Both the position numbers and the translations under genes were made by a program. 57,373 nt of DNA from Pseudofrankia coriaricola. GTDB taxonomy: Bacteria > Actinomycetota > Actinomycetes > Frankiales > Frankiaceae. The stretch is from positions 1 to 57,373 of the forward strand of contig NZ_MBLO01000225.1 of assembly GCF_001854805.1 (NCBI RefSeq), written 5' to 3'. Below the pieces are notes generated by a model. It ran no database searches, was not told where the DNA came from, and saw nothing but the letters and a program-made list of their open reading frames with translations. Shown one piece after another: positions 8,482 through 15,745 of the stretch; within the stretch, counting starts at the first letter, position 1, and each line of letters starts with the position of its first letter.

Positions 8482-9423
8482 GTGTCTCGTGACGTCGCCG
8501 TGCCCACAGGTCCGCCCCAGGCAGCCGCGCGGGCGGCACCGGGTCCCGAGCGGCGGCCGGGGCCGCTGCGGCTCGGGACGCGGGTGTTCGGGCCGACCGA
8601 GACGGTCGTCATGGCAATCGTGAACCGGACACCGGACTCGTTCTTCGACCGCGGCTCCACCTACGGCGAGGCCGAGGCTCTGGCCGCCGTCGACCGGGCG
8701 ATCGCCGAGGGCGCGGGGATCATCGACATCGGCGCGGTCAAGGCCGCCCCCGGCGGCGAGGTGAGCCCGGTCGAGGAGCTGCGCCGCATCGGCGGGTTCG
8801 TCGCCCGGGTGCGCGCCGCCCACCCGGACGCGGTGATCAGCGTGGACACCTGGCGGGCCGAGGTCGGCCGGGTGGTGGTCGGCGAGGGAGCCGACCTGCT
8901 CAACGACGCCTGGGGTGGCGTGGAACCGGAACTCGCCGAGGTCGCGGCCGAGGGCGGAGTGGGCCTGGTCTGCACGCACGCCGGCCACCTGCCGCCGCGG
9001 ACCCGCCCGCACCGGATGAGCTATCCGGATGTCGTGGCCGACATCGTGGCCACCACCAGCGCACTCGCCGAGCGCGCCGTCGCGGCCGGGGTGCGCCCTG
9101 ATGCGGTGATCATCGACCCGGGGCACGACTTCGGCAAGAACAGCCGGCATTCGCTCGAGGCGACCAGGCGGACCGATGAGCTGGTCGCCACCGGGTGGCC
9201 GGTGCTGATGGCGATGTCGAACAAGGACTTCATCGGCGAGGCGCTCGACGCGGCCGTCGAGGAGCGGCTGGAGGGCACCCTCGCGGCGACCGCCGTCAGC
9301 GCCTGGCTGGGCGCCCGCGTCTTCCGCGCCCACCAGGTGGGAGCGACCCGTCGCATCCTGCGCATGGTGGCGGCCATCCGCGGCGACGCCGACCTAGCCG
9401 TGGCCCGCCGCGGCGTCGTCTGA
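8482..9423 (+). CDS. folP2: Dihydropteroate synthase-like protein, FolP2 type
   Basis: A 313-residue pterin-binding TIM barrel. The first signature is NRTPDSFFDRG. The second signature, usually DIGGESTRPGA in active synthases, is here DIGAVKAAPGGEVSPVEE, the change that marks the FolP2 group. The substrate and metal segments ISVDTWRAEV, LLNDAWGG and DPGHDFGKN remain. In mycobacteria FolP2 does not replace FolP1 for folate synthesis, so this may not be the sulfonamide target; that is knowledge of the family, not seen here. Start at GTG 8482 without a clear ribosome site; the first 35 residues are non-conserved, so a later start is possible. Confidence 0.85.
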   Translation: MSRDVAVPTGPPQAAARAAPGPERRPGPLRLGTRVFGPTETVVMAIVNRTPDSFFDRGSTYGEAEALAAVDRAIAEGAGIIDIGAVKAAPGGEVSPVEELRRIGGFVARVRAAHPDAVISVDTWRAEVGRVVVGEGADLLNDAWGGVEPELAEVAAEGGVGLVCTHAGHLPPRTRPHRMSYPDVVADIVATTSALAERAVAAGVRPDAVIIDPGHDFGKNSRHSLEATRRTDELVATGWPVLMAMSNKDFIGEALDAAVEERLEGTLAATAVSAWLGARVFRAHQVGATRRILRMVAAIRGDADLAVARRGVV

Positions 9424-9437
9424 GGCGGTCCCGCGGC

Positions 9438-9712
9438 GGACGCTTCGCGCCCGCCGCCGGGCGCCGCCTGTCGGGCGCTGAGCCTGACCTCCCAGATCGG
9501 CTTCGCCGATCCGGCAGGGACCCTGCTCCCCACGTGGTACCGAGGCTGAGGCGTATGACGGTGGTGGGCCTGATTCCGGGCTGACGACGTGGCTGGGTTG
9601 GCGCTGCGCTGATGCGCCGTCACCTTCTGTGGCCGAGTTGCGCATATTGCTCGCTAGAACGACGTCACATCCGCCGCGCGGCTTGATGCCGAGACCCTTG
9701 GGACGTCCAGAA
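9438..9712 (+). repeat. R2 dispersed repeat, copy A (contains an R1 module)
   Basis: Fills the gap between convergent folP2 and the LOG gene. Landmarks in order: GGACGCTTCGCGCCC, TGTCGGGCGCTGAGC, the R1 module (9483-9530), CACGTGGTACCG, GTATGACGGTGGTGGGC, CGGGCTGACGACGTGG, GGGTTGGC, a small hairpin GCGCTGATGCGC, CGTCACC, TGGCCGAGTTGCGC, CTAGAACGACGTC and CCGCCGCGCGGCTTG. The same landmarks recur at 12530-12725 (inverted), 25681-25880, 46992-47210 and, in part, 57215-57373. Confidence 0.85.
9483..9530 (+). repeat. R1 hairpin module within R2 copy A
   Basis: 48 bp, identical in full to the inverted copy at 12633-12680. The core is a perfect 7-bp stem with a 3-base loop, GATCGGC-TTC-GCCGATC (9495-9511), followed by CGGCAGGGACCC. 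The sites at 25.7 kb and 47.0 kb, otherwise like R2 copy A, lack this module. Confidence 0.9.
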
Positions 9713-9720
9713 CCGGCTCC

Positions 9721-10326
9721 CTAGTCGATCGGAGGGGCGGAAGCTTCGATGGCCTCGTCGGGGCTGGGCACGACCGTGGGGAGGGCCGCGACGGCGGCCT
9801 CCAGAAAGTCGAGGGCCTCGGTCGCGGTTGTGGCCCAGCGCAGCAGGTCGCGTGCGTTGGGGCGGACGAAGCCACGGTCGACGAGGCCGTCGACGAGCGT
9901 GTGCAGGTGGGCGAAGACCCCGTCGGGATCGCACACGACGATCGGCTTGGTGTGCATGCCGAGCATCGCCGCGACCCACACCTCGAACAGTTCTTCAAGC
10001 GTGCCGAGACCGCCGGGCAGCGCGAGGAAGGCATCCGCCCGACCGTCCATGATCGCCTTACGCTCCCGCATGGTCTCGGTGATGATCAGCTCGTCGGCGT
10101 CGGTATCCGAGACCTCCAGCTCCAGCAGCTTGCGCGGGATCACCCCGAGGGTGTGCGCACCGCCGGCGCGGGCGGCGCGGGCGACCCCGCCCATGCAGGA
10201 GATCGAGCCTCCGCCGGAGACCAGGTCGTGGCCGCGGGCGGCCAGCTCCGACCCGACCTGGGCGGCCAGCAGCACGTAGCCAGGGTCGATGCGCTCGGAC
10301 GACGAGCAGTAGACGCATATCCTCAT
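9721..10326 (-). CDS. LOG family protein (TIGR00730), putative cytokinin riboside 5'-monophosphate phosphoribohydrolase
   Basis: A protein of about 201 residues with the LOG fold. The nucleotide-binding glycine segment SGGGSISCMGGVA is near residue 40 and the family signature PGGLGTLEELFE near residue 100, with ETMRERKAIM between them holding the usual Arg/Lys. LOG enzymes release free bases from nucleotide monophosphates; in plants and some bacteria the product is active cytokinin. The ATG at 10326 starts at MRICVYCSSSE; a GTG three codons upstream is also in frame. It lies 47 bp downstream of a second LOG-type gene on the same strand, probably in one transcript. Confidence 0.85.
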   Translation of the reverse strand: MRICVYCSSSERIDPGYVLLAAQVGSELAARGHDLVSGGGSISCMGGVARAARAGGAHTLGVIPRKLLELEVSDTDADELIITETMRERKAIMDGRADAFLALPGGLGTLEELFEVWVAAMLGMHTKPIVVCDPDGVFAHLHTLVDGLVDRGFVRPNARDLLRWATTATEALDFLEAAVAALPTVVPSPDEAIEASAPPID

Positions 10327-10330
10327 AGGG

Positions 10331-10380
10331 CACACGGCCTCACCGGGGGCACGGCCTCACCGGGGGCACAGCCTCACGAG
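10331..10380. repeat. Short tandem repeat between the two LOG genes
   Basis: Three imperfect copies of a 17-bp unit (GGGGCACGGCCTCACCG) fill the 47-bp spacer. Read on the minus strand they contain GGTGAGG, which could act as ribosome sites for the downstream gene. Confidence 0.6.
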
Positions 10381-11336
10381 GCCACCCGGCCTGGCTCGCT
10401 CGGCGGGAGCGAGGGCCGCACGCCGCCCGGGCCCGCCGTGCCCTCGACGACCAGCCGGACCGCCTCATCGACGTCGTCGGTGATCGAGACCAGGTCCAGG
10501 TCGGTCTCCTTGATCCGGCCGGTCGCGGCGACCGTCGAACGCAGCCAGTCCAGGAGACCACGCCAGTAGTCGGTGCCCATCAGCACCACCGGGAACCGGG
10601 TCACCTTGCCGGTCTGTACCAGGGTGAGCGCCTCGAACAGCTCGTCGAGCGTGCCAAAGCCACCCGGCAGGCACACGAACGCCTCGGCGTACTTCACGAA
10701 CATCGTCTTGCGGACGAAGAAGTACCGGAAGCTGACCCCGAGGTCGACCCAGTCGTTGAGCCGCTGCTCGAACGGCAGCTCGATGCCGAGCCCGACGGAC
10801 AGGCCGCCGGCCTCCTGCGCGCCCCGGTTGACGGCCTCCATCGCGCCCGGGCCGCCGCCGGTGATCACGGCGAAGCCGGCGTCGGCCAGGGCGCCACCCA
10901 GCCGGCGGCCCACGGCGTAGTCCTGATGGTCGCGCGGTACCCGGGCCGACCCGAACACGGTCACCGCGCGCGGGAGGTCGGCGAGCAGGCCGAAGCCCTC
11001 GACGAACTCGCTCTGGATACGCAGCACCCGCCACGGGTCGGAATGGACGAAGTCCGCGGAATCCTGGTTGGCCAGCAGCCGCTGGTCGGCTGTGGAGTGG
11101 CGGACCTGCCCGCGCCGGGCGACCTGCGCGCCCCGGCGTTGTTCCGGCGGCGGTGGCGACAGGTGGTCGGTGTCGGGCTCGCCCTGGCTCTGCCCCGCGG
11201 GCACGGGCGTGCCGAGCACGTCCGCCGCGTCAGGCAGGGCGGCCGGCTCACCAGACTGGAAGCGTGTCACCACGGCACCATAGGCCAACCGCGGACCGGA
11301 CCCACGGGGCCGGTCAGTACGGCGCAGGTTTGACAT
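10374..11336 (-). CDS. LOG family protein, long form
   Basis: A 320-residue protein whose first 110 residues are disordered and not conserved. The catalytic part carries TGGGPGAMEAVNRGA, a conserved RKTMFVKYAEAFVC segment and the signature PGGFGTLDELFEA. This is the longer actinobacterial LOG paralogue (Rv1205-like), next to dapE, folP2 and dapD just as in mycobacteria. The ATG at 11336 lies within an unusual AT-rich palindrome and has no ribosome site, so a leaderless or very short leader is possible; starts further in are alternatives. Confidence 0.8.
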   Translation of the reverse strand: MSNLRRTDRPRGSGPRLAYGAVVTRFQSGEPAALPDAADVLGTPVPAGQSQGEPDTDHLSPPPPEQRRGAQVARRGQVRHSTADQRLLANQDSADFVHSDPWRVLRIQSEFVEGFGLLADLPRAVTVFGSARVPRDHQDYAVGRRLGGALADAGFAVITGGGPGAMEAVNRGAQEAGGLSVGLGIELPFEQRLNDWVDLGVSFRYFFVRKTMFVKYAEAFVCLPGGFGTLDELFEALTLVQTGKVTRFPVVLMGTDYWRGLLDWLRSTVAATGRIKETDLDLVSITDDVDEAVRLVVEGTAGPGGVRPSLPPSEPGRVAS

Positions 11337-11352
11337 ATGAGATAGATCATAT
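11335..11352. promoter_or_regulatory. AT-rich inverted repeat across the LOG start codon
   Basis: ATATGA-GATAGA-TCATAT is a perfect 6+6 inverted repeat in an AT-rich island of about 35 bp in otherwise 70 per cent GC DNA. On the minus strand TATGAT (11351-11346) lies nine bases before the A of the ATG at 11336, a spacing close to that of a leaderless promoter -10 box. It may be a promoter, an operator or both. Confidence 0.45.
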
Positions 11353-11399
11353 AAATCTGCGCGAGCGCGCGCGACGGGCGCCGAGTCCAGCCATCGCCG

Positions 11400-12491
11400 T
11401 CATGCCGTGGATCTCGCTGGTTTCACCCGCGCGGTGAGGTAGGCCCGCAGGACGCGCTCGGCTTCGTCGACCAGGGCCAGTTCGACGTACTCGTCGCGGG
11501 TGTGGGCGAGGTTGGGGTCTCCGGGGCCGTAGTTCAGGGCCGGGATACCGAGCGCGGCGAAGCGGGCGACGTCCGTCCAGCCGTACTTCGCCCGCGGGGT
11601 ACGGCCGGTGGCGGCCAGGAAGGCACCCGCCGCCGGCGCCGCCAGGCCGGGCGGCGCGCCGGCCGCGCTGTCGGTCAGTTCCAGCTCATACCCGGCGAGC
11701 ACCTCGCGGACGTGCGCGAGGGCGCCCGCCTCGTCCCGGTCCGGGGCGAACCGGAAATTGATCATCACGTCGCAGCGGTCCGGGATGACGTTGCCGGCCA
11801 CCCCGCCCGAGATGCGCACGGCGGACAGGCCCTCCCGATACTCACAACCGTCCAGGACCACCGCGCGCGGCTGGTAGGCGGCGAGCCGCGAGAGCAGGTC
11901 ACCCGCTCGGTGGATGGCGTTGTCGCCGAGCCACGAGCGGGCCGAGTGGGCCCGCCGGCCCGGCAGCGTCGCCACCACCCGCAGCGTGCCCTGGCAGCCC
12001 GCCTCGATCTCGCCGGCGGTCGGCTCCATGAGGACCGCGAGGTCGCCGTCCAGCCAGTCGCGGTGCGCCGCGACGAGCCGGCGCAGCCCGTTTCGGGCGG
12101 CGGCGACCTCCTCGTTGTCGTAGAACACCCAGGTCAGGTCGTGCGTCAGGCTCGCCAGTGGCACGGTGGCGGCGAGGTGCAGCATCACGGCGACGCCCGC
12201 CTTCATGTCGGACGTCCCGCAGCCGTAGAGCCGGTCGCCGTCGCGGCGGGCCGGCAGGTTCTCGGCGACCGGGACGGTGTCCAGATGGCCGGCGAGGACC
12301 ACCCTGCTGGGCAGGCCGAGATGGGTGCGCGCCACGACCGCGTCGCCATCGCGGTCGACGGTCAGGCCGGGCAGGCCGGCCAGGGCCTTCTCGACCGCGT
12401 CCGCGAGCGGCCCTTCACCACCGCTCACCGACTCGACGTCCACCAGCGCCCTGGTCAGCTCCCCCGGCGGCGCCGCGATGTCCAGCTCCAT
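11400..12491 (-). CDS. dapE: Succinyl-diaminopimelate desuccinylase
   Basis: A 363-residue M20 metallopeptidase-family enzyme that removes succinate from N-succinyl-LL-diaminopimelate in lysine and peptidoglycan precursor synthesis. Metal-site motifs are in order: AGHLDTVP near residue 68, [10 protein letters not shown] near 91, FYDNEEV with the catalytic Glu near 122, and an EPT segment near 153; the histidine in the dimer-domain part is in RRAHSARSW. The ATG at 12491 opens directly on conserved sequence. dapD lies upstream on the same strand, separated by R2 copy B. Confidence 0.92.
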   Translation of the reverse strand: MELDIAAPPGELTRALVDVESVSGGEGPLADAVEKALAGLPGLTVDRDGDAVVARTHLGLPSRVVLAGHLDTVPVAENLPARRDGDRLYGCGTSDMKAGVAVMLHLAATVPLASLTHDLTWVFYDNEEVAAARNGLRRLVAAHRDWLDGDLAVLMEPTAGEIEAGCQGTLRVVATLPGRRAHSARSWLGDNAIHRAGDLLSRLAAYQPRAVVLDGCEYREGLSAVRISGGVAGNVIPDRCDVMINFRFAPDRDEAGALAHVREVLAGYELELTDSAAGAPPGLAAPAAGAFLAATGRTPRAKYGWTDVARFAALGIPALNYGPGDPNLAHTRDEYVELALVDEAERVLRAYLTARVKPARSTA

Positions 12492-12529
12492 GCCCGCACC
12501 CTATTGCCGAGCGTCCCGATGCCAAGCCA

Positions 12530-12725
12530 GCCACCGCCGGTGACAGCGCCTCTAGCGCAGCGTCAACGCAACCACGTCGTCAGCCCGGCACCACTCCAGC
12601 CACCGTCATACGCCTGTACCCGGCACCACGCGGGGAGCAGGGTCCCTGCCGGATCGGCGAAGCCGATCTGGGAGGTCAGGCTCAGCGCCCGACAGGCGCT
12701 GCCCGGTTGTGGGCGCGGAGCGTCC
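12530..12725 (-). repeat. R2 dispersed repeat, copy B (inverted, contains R1)
   Basis: Lies between the stop of dapD and the start of dapE. Read on the minus strand it shows GGACGCTCCGCGCCC, TGTCGGGCGCTGAGC, the complete R1 module (12633-12680), CGCGTGGTGCCG, GTATGACGGTGGCTGG, CGGGCTGACGACGTGGTT, GCGTTGACGC and CTGTCACCGG. It matches copy A over more than 60 bp around R1 almost without change, so the two are recent relatives. Confidence 0.85.
12633..12680 (-). repeat. R1 hairpin module within R2 copy B
   Basis: 48 bp, reverse complement of 9483-9530 with no mismatch. The hairpin core is at 12652-12668. Confidence 0.9.
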
Positions 12726-12740
12726 AGCAACGGGAGCGCC

Positions 12741-13580
12741 TCAGGCGCTGACGCCGTGCTCACGCAGGATGTCATTGAGGGCCAGCTTGTCGTGGATCTG
12801 GCCCTCGGCGAGGGTGCGCAGCACCACGATGCAGGGCATCGCGAAGTCCCCGCCCGGGAAGTTCTTGACCCGGCTGGCGCCGACCGCGACGGCCCGCTCC
12901 GGGATCTCGCCGCGCGGGTACTCCTCGCCGGTCGTGGCGTCGAACACGTGGGTGGACGCGGTGAGGATCGAACCGGCCCCGAGCTTCGCGCCACGGCGGA
13001 CCCGGGCGCCGTCGACCACCATGCACCGGCTGCCGACGAAGGCATCGTCCTCGATGACGACCGGCACGGCGTTCGGCGGCTCGAGCACGCCGCCGAGGCC
13101 GACACCACCGGAGAGGTGCACGTTGCGGCCGACCTGCGCGCACGAGCCGACGGTCGCCCAGGTGTCCACGAGGGTGCCGGAGTCGACGTAGCCGCCAATG
13201 TTGGTGTAGCTCGGCATGAGCACGGCGCCGGGCGCGATGTGAGCGCCCCAGCGGACGATCGCGCCCGGGACGACGCGGACACCGTCGAACCGGGTCTTGA
13301 GCGGCACCCGGTCGTGGTATTGGAAGGCACCGGCCGCCGACTCGACCATCGGCAGGACCTTGAAGGACAGCAGGATGGCCCGCTTGGCCCGCTCGTCGAC
13401 GACGACCGCGCCGCTCGCCGCGACCTGTGCGACCCGGGCCTCGCCCGCGTCGATGGCGTCGACGGCCGCGACCACGGCCTTGCGGGCGTCGGAGTCGTCC
13501 GGGCTCAGCTCGGCCCGGCGCTCCCAGAGCTCGTCGACGACGGGGTCAAGCGGAGAGGCGAAGGATTCAGAGGTGCTCAC
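12741..13580 (-). CDS. dapD: 2,3,4,5-tetrahydropyridine-2,6-dicarboxylate N-succinyltransferase
   Basis: A 279-residue left-handed beta-helix acyltransferase that succinylates tetrahydrodipicolinate. The hexapeptide-repeat part runs from about residue 125 to 225 (GVLMPS-type coils, GGYVDSGTLVDTWATVGSCA, GSRCMVVDGARVRRGAKLGA). The substrate region YHDRVPLKTRFDGVRVVPGA and the glycine-rich GGVGLGGVLEPP segment fit the actinobacterial group. I chose the GTG at 13580 (STSESFASPLD); the frame remains open to 13682, but that part looks non-coding. dapC, dapD and dapE lie in line on the minus strand, each separated by a repeat-bearing gap. Confidence 0.93.
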   Translation of the reverse strand: MSTSESFASPLDPVVDELWERRAELSPDDSDARKAVVAAVDAIDAGEARVAQVAASGAVVVDERAKRAILLSFKVLPMVESAAGAFQYHDRVPLKTRFDGVRVVPGAIVRWGAHIAPGAVLMPSYTNIGGYVDSGTLVDTWATVGSCAQVGRNVHLSGGVGLGGVLEPPNAVPVVIEDDAFVGSRCMVVDGARVRRGAKLGAGSILTASTHVFDATTGEEYPRGEIPERAVAVGASRVKNFPGGDFAMPCIVVLRTLAEGQIHDKLALNDILREHGVSA

Positions 13581-13700
13581 CCGCCCGACCCTAACCGCCC
13601 TGGACGGAGGAACAGGCCGAGGAGGTGCGAGGGGCGCAGCTGCCCACGGACCTCGGCTGGCCGGTCCTGGCGCCAGCCCCACGGGACCGGACGGCTAGAG

Positions 13701-13836
13701 GGCCAAAGGAGGTGCGAAAATGCTCCTCCTTCGCACCTCCGGAGGCCCCCGTCCCAGAAGCACTAACGGGCCAAAGGAGGTGCGAAAATGCTCCTCCTTC
13801 GCACCTCCGGAGGCCCCCGTCCCAGAAGCACTGACG
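13701..13836. repeat. R4: two 68-bp tandem repeats, each with a strong hairpin
   Basis: Units at 13701-13768 and 13769-13836 differ by a single base (CACTAACGG versus CACTGACGG). Each has a perfect 11-bp stem, GGAGGTGCGAA / TTCGCACCTCC (13708-13718 with 13730-13740 in unit 1), with an 11-base loop. On the plus strand the left arm reads AAAGGAGGTGCGAAAATG, an ideal Shine-Dalgarno at the usual distance from an ATG. The array fills the gap between the end of dapC and the start of dapD; it could serve as a terminator or as a leader structure. Confidence 0.85.
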
Positions 13837-13931
13837 GGCAGATCTCCACGCCCACTCGGACCCACCCGAAAAGCCAGCAGCCGCGCGATCACCTGGTGAT
13901 CACGCGGCTGCTGGCCGAGAACCGTCTGGCC

Positions 13932-15533
13932 TCAGCGGATGTCGGGCGGCTCCGCCGGCCAGGCGGGGTCGGGAGCCGGAGGGTTCCCGTAGGTGTCGGC
14001 GAGGCCGGCGATGTTGTCGAACACCGGTGGGCCCTGCCGGTTCCCCGCCTGACGACCGTCGGCCCGCTGGCCGGCGGCCGAGTGCCCCGTGTCGGGGCGC
14101 CCCAGGTCGGAATGCCCCAGGTCGGAGTGCCCTCGCTGGGTGTAGCCCGGCATCGTCGGCATCGCCCCCGGTCCCGGCTGCACCGGTCCCGGCTGCTGGC
14201 CATACCCCGGCTGCTGGCCAGGCTGGCCATATCCGGGCCGGGCCGGGCCGGGCGCGGGAGCGCCCTGTCCGTAACCGGGCACCGGCCTGGCCTGACCCGG
14301 CTGCTGCTGGCCGGCCTGCGGTGCGTGTCCGGCGGACGGGTACGCGTACCCACCAGTACGCAGGCCCCCCGTCGGCGGGCCGGTGCGCAGGCCCCCCGTG
14401 GGCGGGCCGGACGGCCGTGGCGGCGGCAGCATGGCCATCCGCTCGGGCACCGTCGCGACCTGGGCGTCCGGCGCGGTCAGCGCGACCCGGACATGCCGGC
14501 GGCCGGCCTCGCCGTAGAACGTGCCGGGCGCGACGAGCACGCCGACGCTGGCGAGGGCGTCCACCGTAGCCCAGGCGTCCTCCCCGCGGGTCGCCCACAG
14601 GTACAGCCCGGCCTCGCTGTGCTCGATCGTGAACCCGGCGACCGCCAGGGCCGCGCCGAGGACGGTACGCCGGTTGACGTACCGGGCCCGCTGGTCGGCC
14701 ACGTGCATGTCGTCCGCGAGCGCCGCCGTCATCGCCGCCTGGACCGGGTCCGGCAGCATGAGACCCGCGTGCTTGCGGAGCTCGAGCAGCTCGCGGACCA
14801 GCACCGGGTCACCGGTGACGAACCCGGCGCGATAGCCGGCCAGGTTCGACCGCTTCGACAACGAGTGCACGGCCAGCAGGCCCTCGTGCGAGCCGCCGCA
14901 GACGTCCGGGTGCAGCACCGAGACAGCGCGGGACTCCCAGCCCAGCTCGATGTAGCACTCGTCGCTCGCGACGATCGCGCCGCGCTCCCGCGCCCAGGCG
15001 ACGACCGCACGCATCTCGTCGATGCCCAGGCAGCGGCCGGTCGGGTTGGACGGGGAGTTGAGCCAGACCAGCGCCACTCCGTCCGCTGGCCCGTATACGG
15101 GCTCGCAGCGGGCGAGCAGCGCCCCGACCTCGTACGTCGGGTAGGCCGGCGTCGGCACCCAGACCCGGTCCCCAGGCCCCAGGCCGAGCTGGCCTGGGAG
15201 CTGGGCGACCAGCTCCTTGGTCCCGATCACCGGCAGCACCGCCGACGGGTCGACGAGCACCCCGAGCCGCCGGGCCAGCCAGCCCGCCGCCGCGTCGCGC
15301 AGCCCCGGGGTGCCCCACGTCAGTGGGTACCCCGGGGAGTTCGCCGCCGCGGCCAGCGCCTGCTGGACCACCGCCGGCACTGGGTCGACCGGCGTCCCGA
15401 CGGACAGGTCAACCAGCCCGTACGGGTGCTGGCTGGCCTTCTCCTTGTACTGGGCAAGGAGATCCCACGGGAAGTCGGGCAGCCGCACCTTCGACCGGGC
15501 ACGCCGGCCGGAGACCGCGGCGGGGTGTGGCAT
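13932..15533 (-). CDS. dapC: Succinyldiaminopimelate transaminase with a long Gly/Pro/Gln-rich tail
   Basis: A 533-residue class I/II PLP aminotransferase. Conserved parts: TWGTPGLRDA, PTPAYPTYEVGA, LNSPSNPTGR, SDECYIELGW, and the PLP lysine in LSKRSNLAGYR. The enzyme part ends near residue 385 (RHVRVALTAPDAQVATVPER). After this comes about 145 residues of low complexity: repeated Pro-Gly-Tyr-Gly-Gln, GHSDLGHSDLGRPDTGHS and a final DNIAGLADTYG. Known DapC proteins lack this. Start ATG 15533 (MPHPAAVSG) is the last before conserved sequence. Order fdxA-dapC on one strand agrees with M. tuberculosis fdxC-dapC. Confidence 0.88.
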   Translation of the reverse strand: MPHPAAVSGRRARSKVRLPDFPWDLLAQYKEKASQHPYGLVDLSVGTPVDPVPAVVQQALAAAANSPGYPLTWGTPGLRDAAAGWLARRLGVLVDPSAVLPVIGTKELVAQLPGQLGLGPGDRVWVPTPAYPTYEVGALLARCEPVYGPADGVALVWLNSPSNPTGRCLGIDEMRAVVAWARERGAIVASDECYIELGWESRAVSVLHPDVCGGSHEGLLAVHSLSKRSNLAGYRAGFVTGDPVLVRELLELRKHAGLMLPDPVQAAMTAALADDMHVADQRARYVNRRTVLGAALAVAGFTIEHSEAGLYLWATRGEDAWATVDALASVGVLVAPGTFYGEAGRRHVRVALTAPDAQVATVPERMAMLPPPRPSGPPTGGLRTGPPTGGLRTGGYAYPSAGHAPQAGQQQPGQARPVPGYGQGAPAPGPARPGYGQPGQQPGYGQQPGPVQPGPGAMPTMPGYTQRGHSDLGHSDLGRPDTGHSAAGQRADGRQAGNRQGPPVFDNIAGLADTYGNPPAPDPAWPAEPPDIR

Positions 15534-15564
15534 TCGGGAGGATCCCGGCGTCCCCGCTGGGCCG

Positions 15565-15745
15565 CTCAGTGCCACTGCTTCGCTCCGTCCGCAACGAACT
15601 CCGGCCCCGTCCTCGCTTCGCTCAGACGTGACCTCCGCTCGTTGCCTCCTGCGCTCAATGCCACGGCTGAGCTCCGTCCGCAACGAGCTCCGGCCCCGTC
15701 CTCGCTTCGCTCAGACGTGACCTCCGCTCGTTGCCTCCTGCGCTC
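15565..15745. repeat. R3: 89-bp tandem repeat in the dapC-fdxA gap
   Basis: GCTCCGTCCGCAACGARCTC starts at 15582 and again at 15671. The shared continuation is CGGCCCCGTCCTCGCTTCGC, then TCAGACGTGACCTCCGCTCG and TTGCCTCCTGCGCTCA; copies differ by about one base over 65. The last unit runs into the fdxA stop codon. A diverged third copy lies upstream of galE at about 19960-20022. Confidence 0.85.

Noticed and set aside
8244-8660. Possible CRISPR-like array from the regularly spaced GACCTCCCAGATC and GGCAGGGACCC units
   Set aside because: Spacing is short and irregular (about 20-40 bp), the spacers are themselves related and no cas gene is near; this is a hairpin repeat cluster.
11502-13766. 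A 754-codon plus-strand frame
   Set aside because: It is the antisense of dapE and dapD, which are unmistakable on the minus strand; high GC leaves long stop-free shadows.
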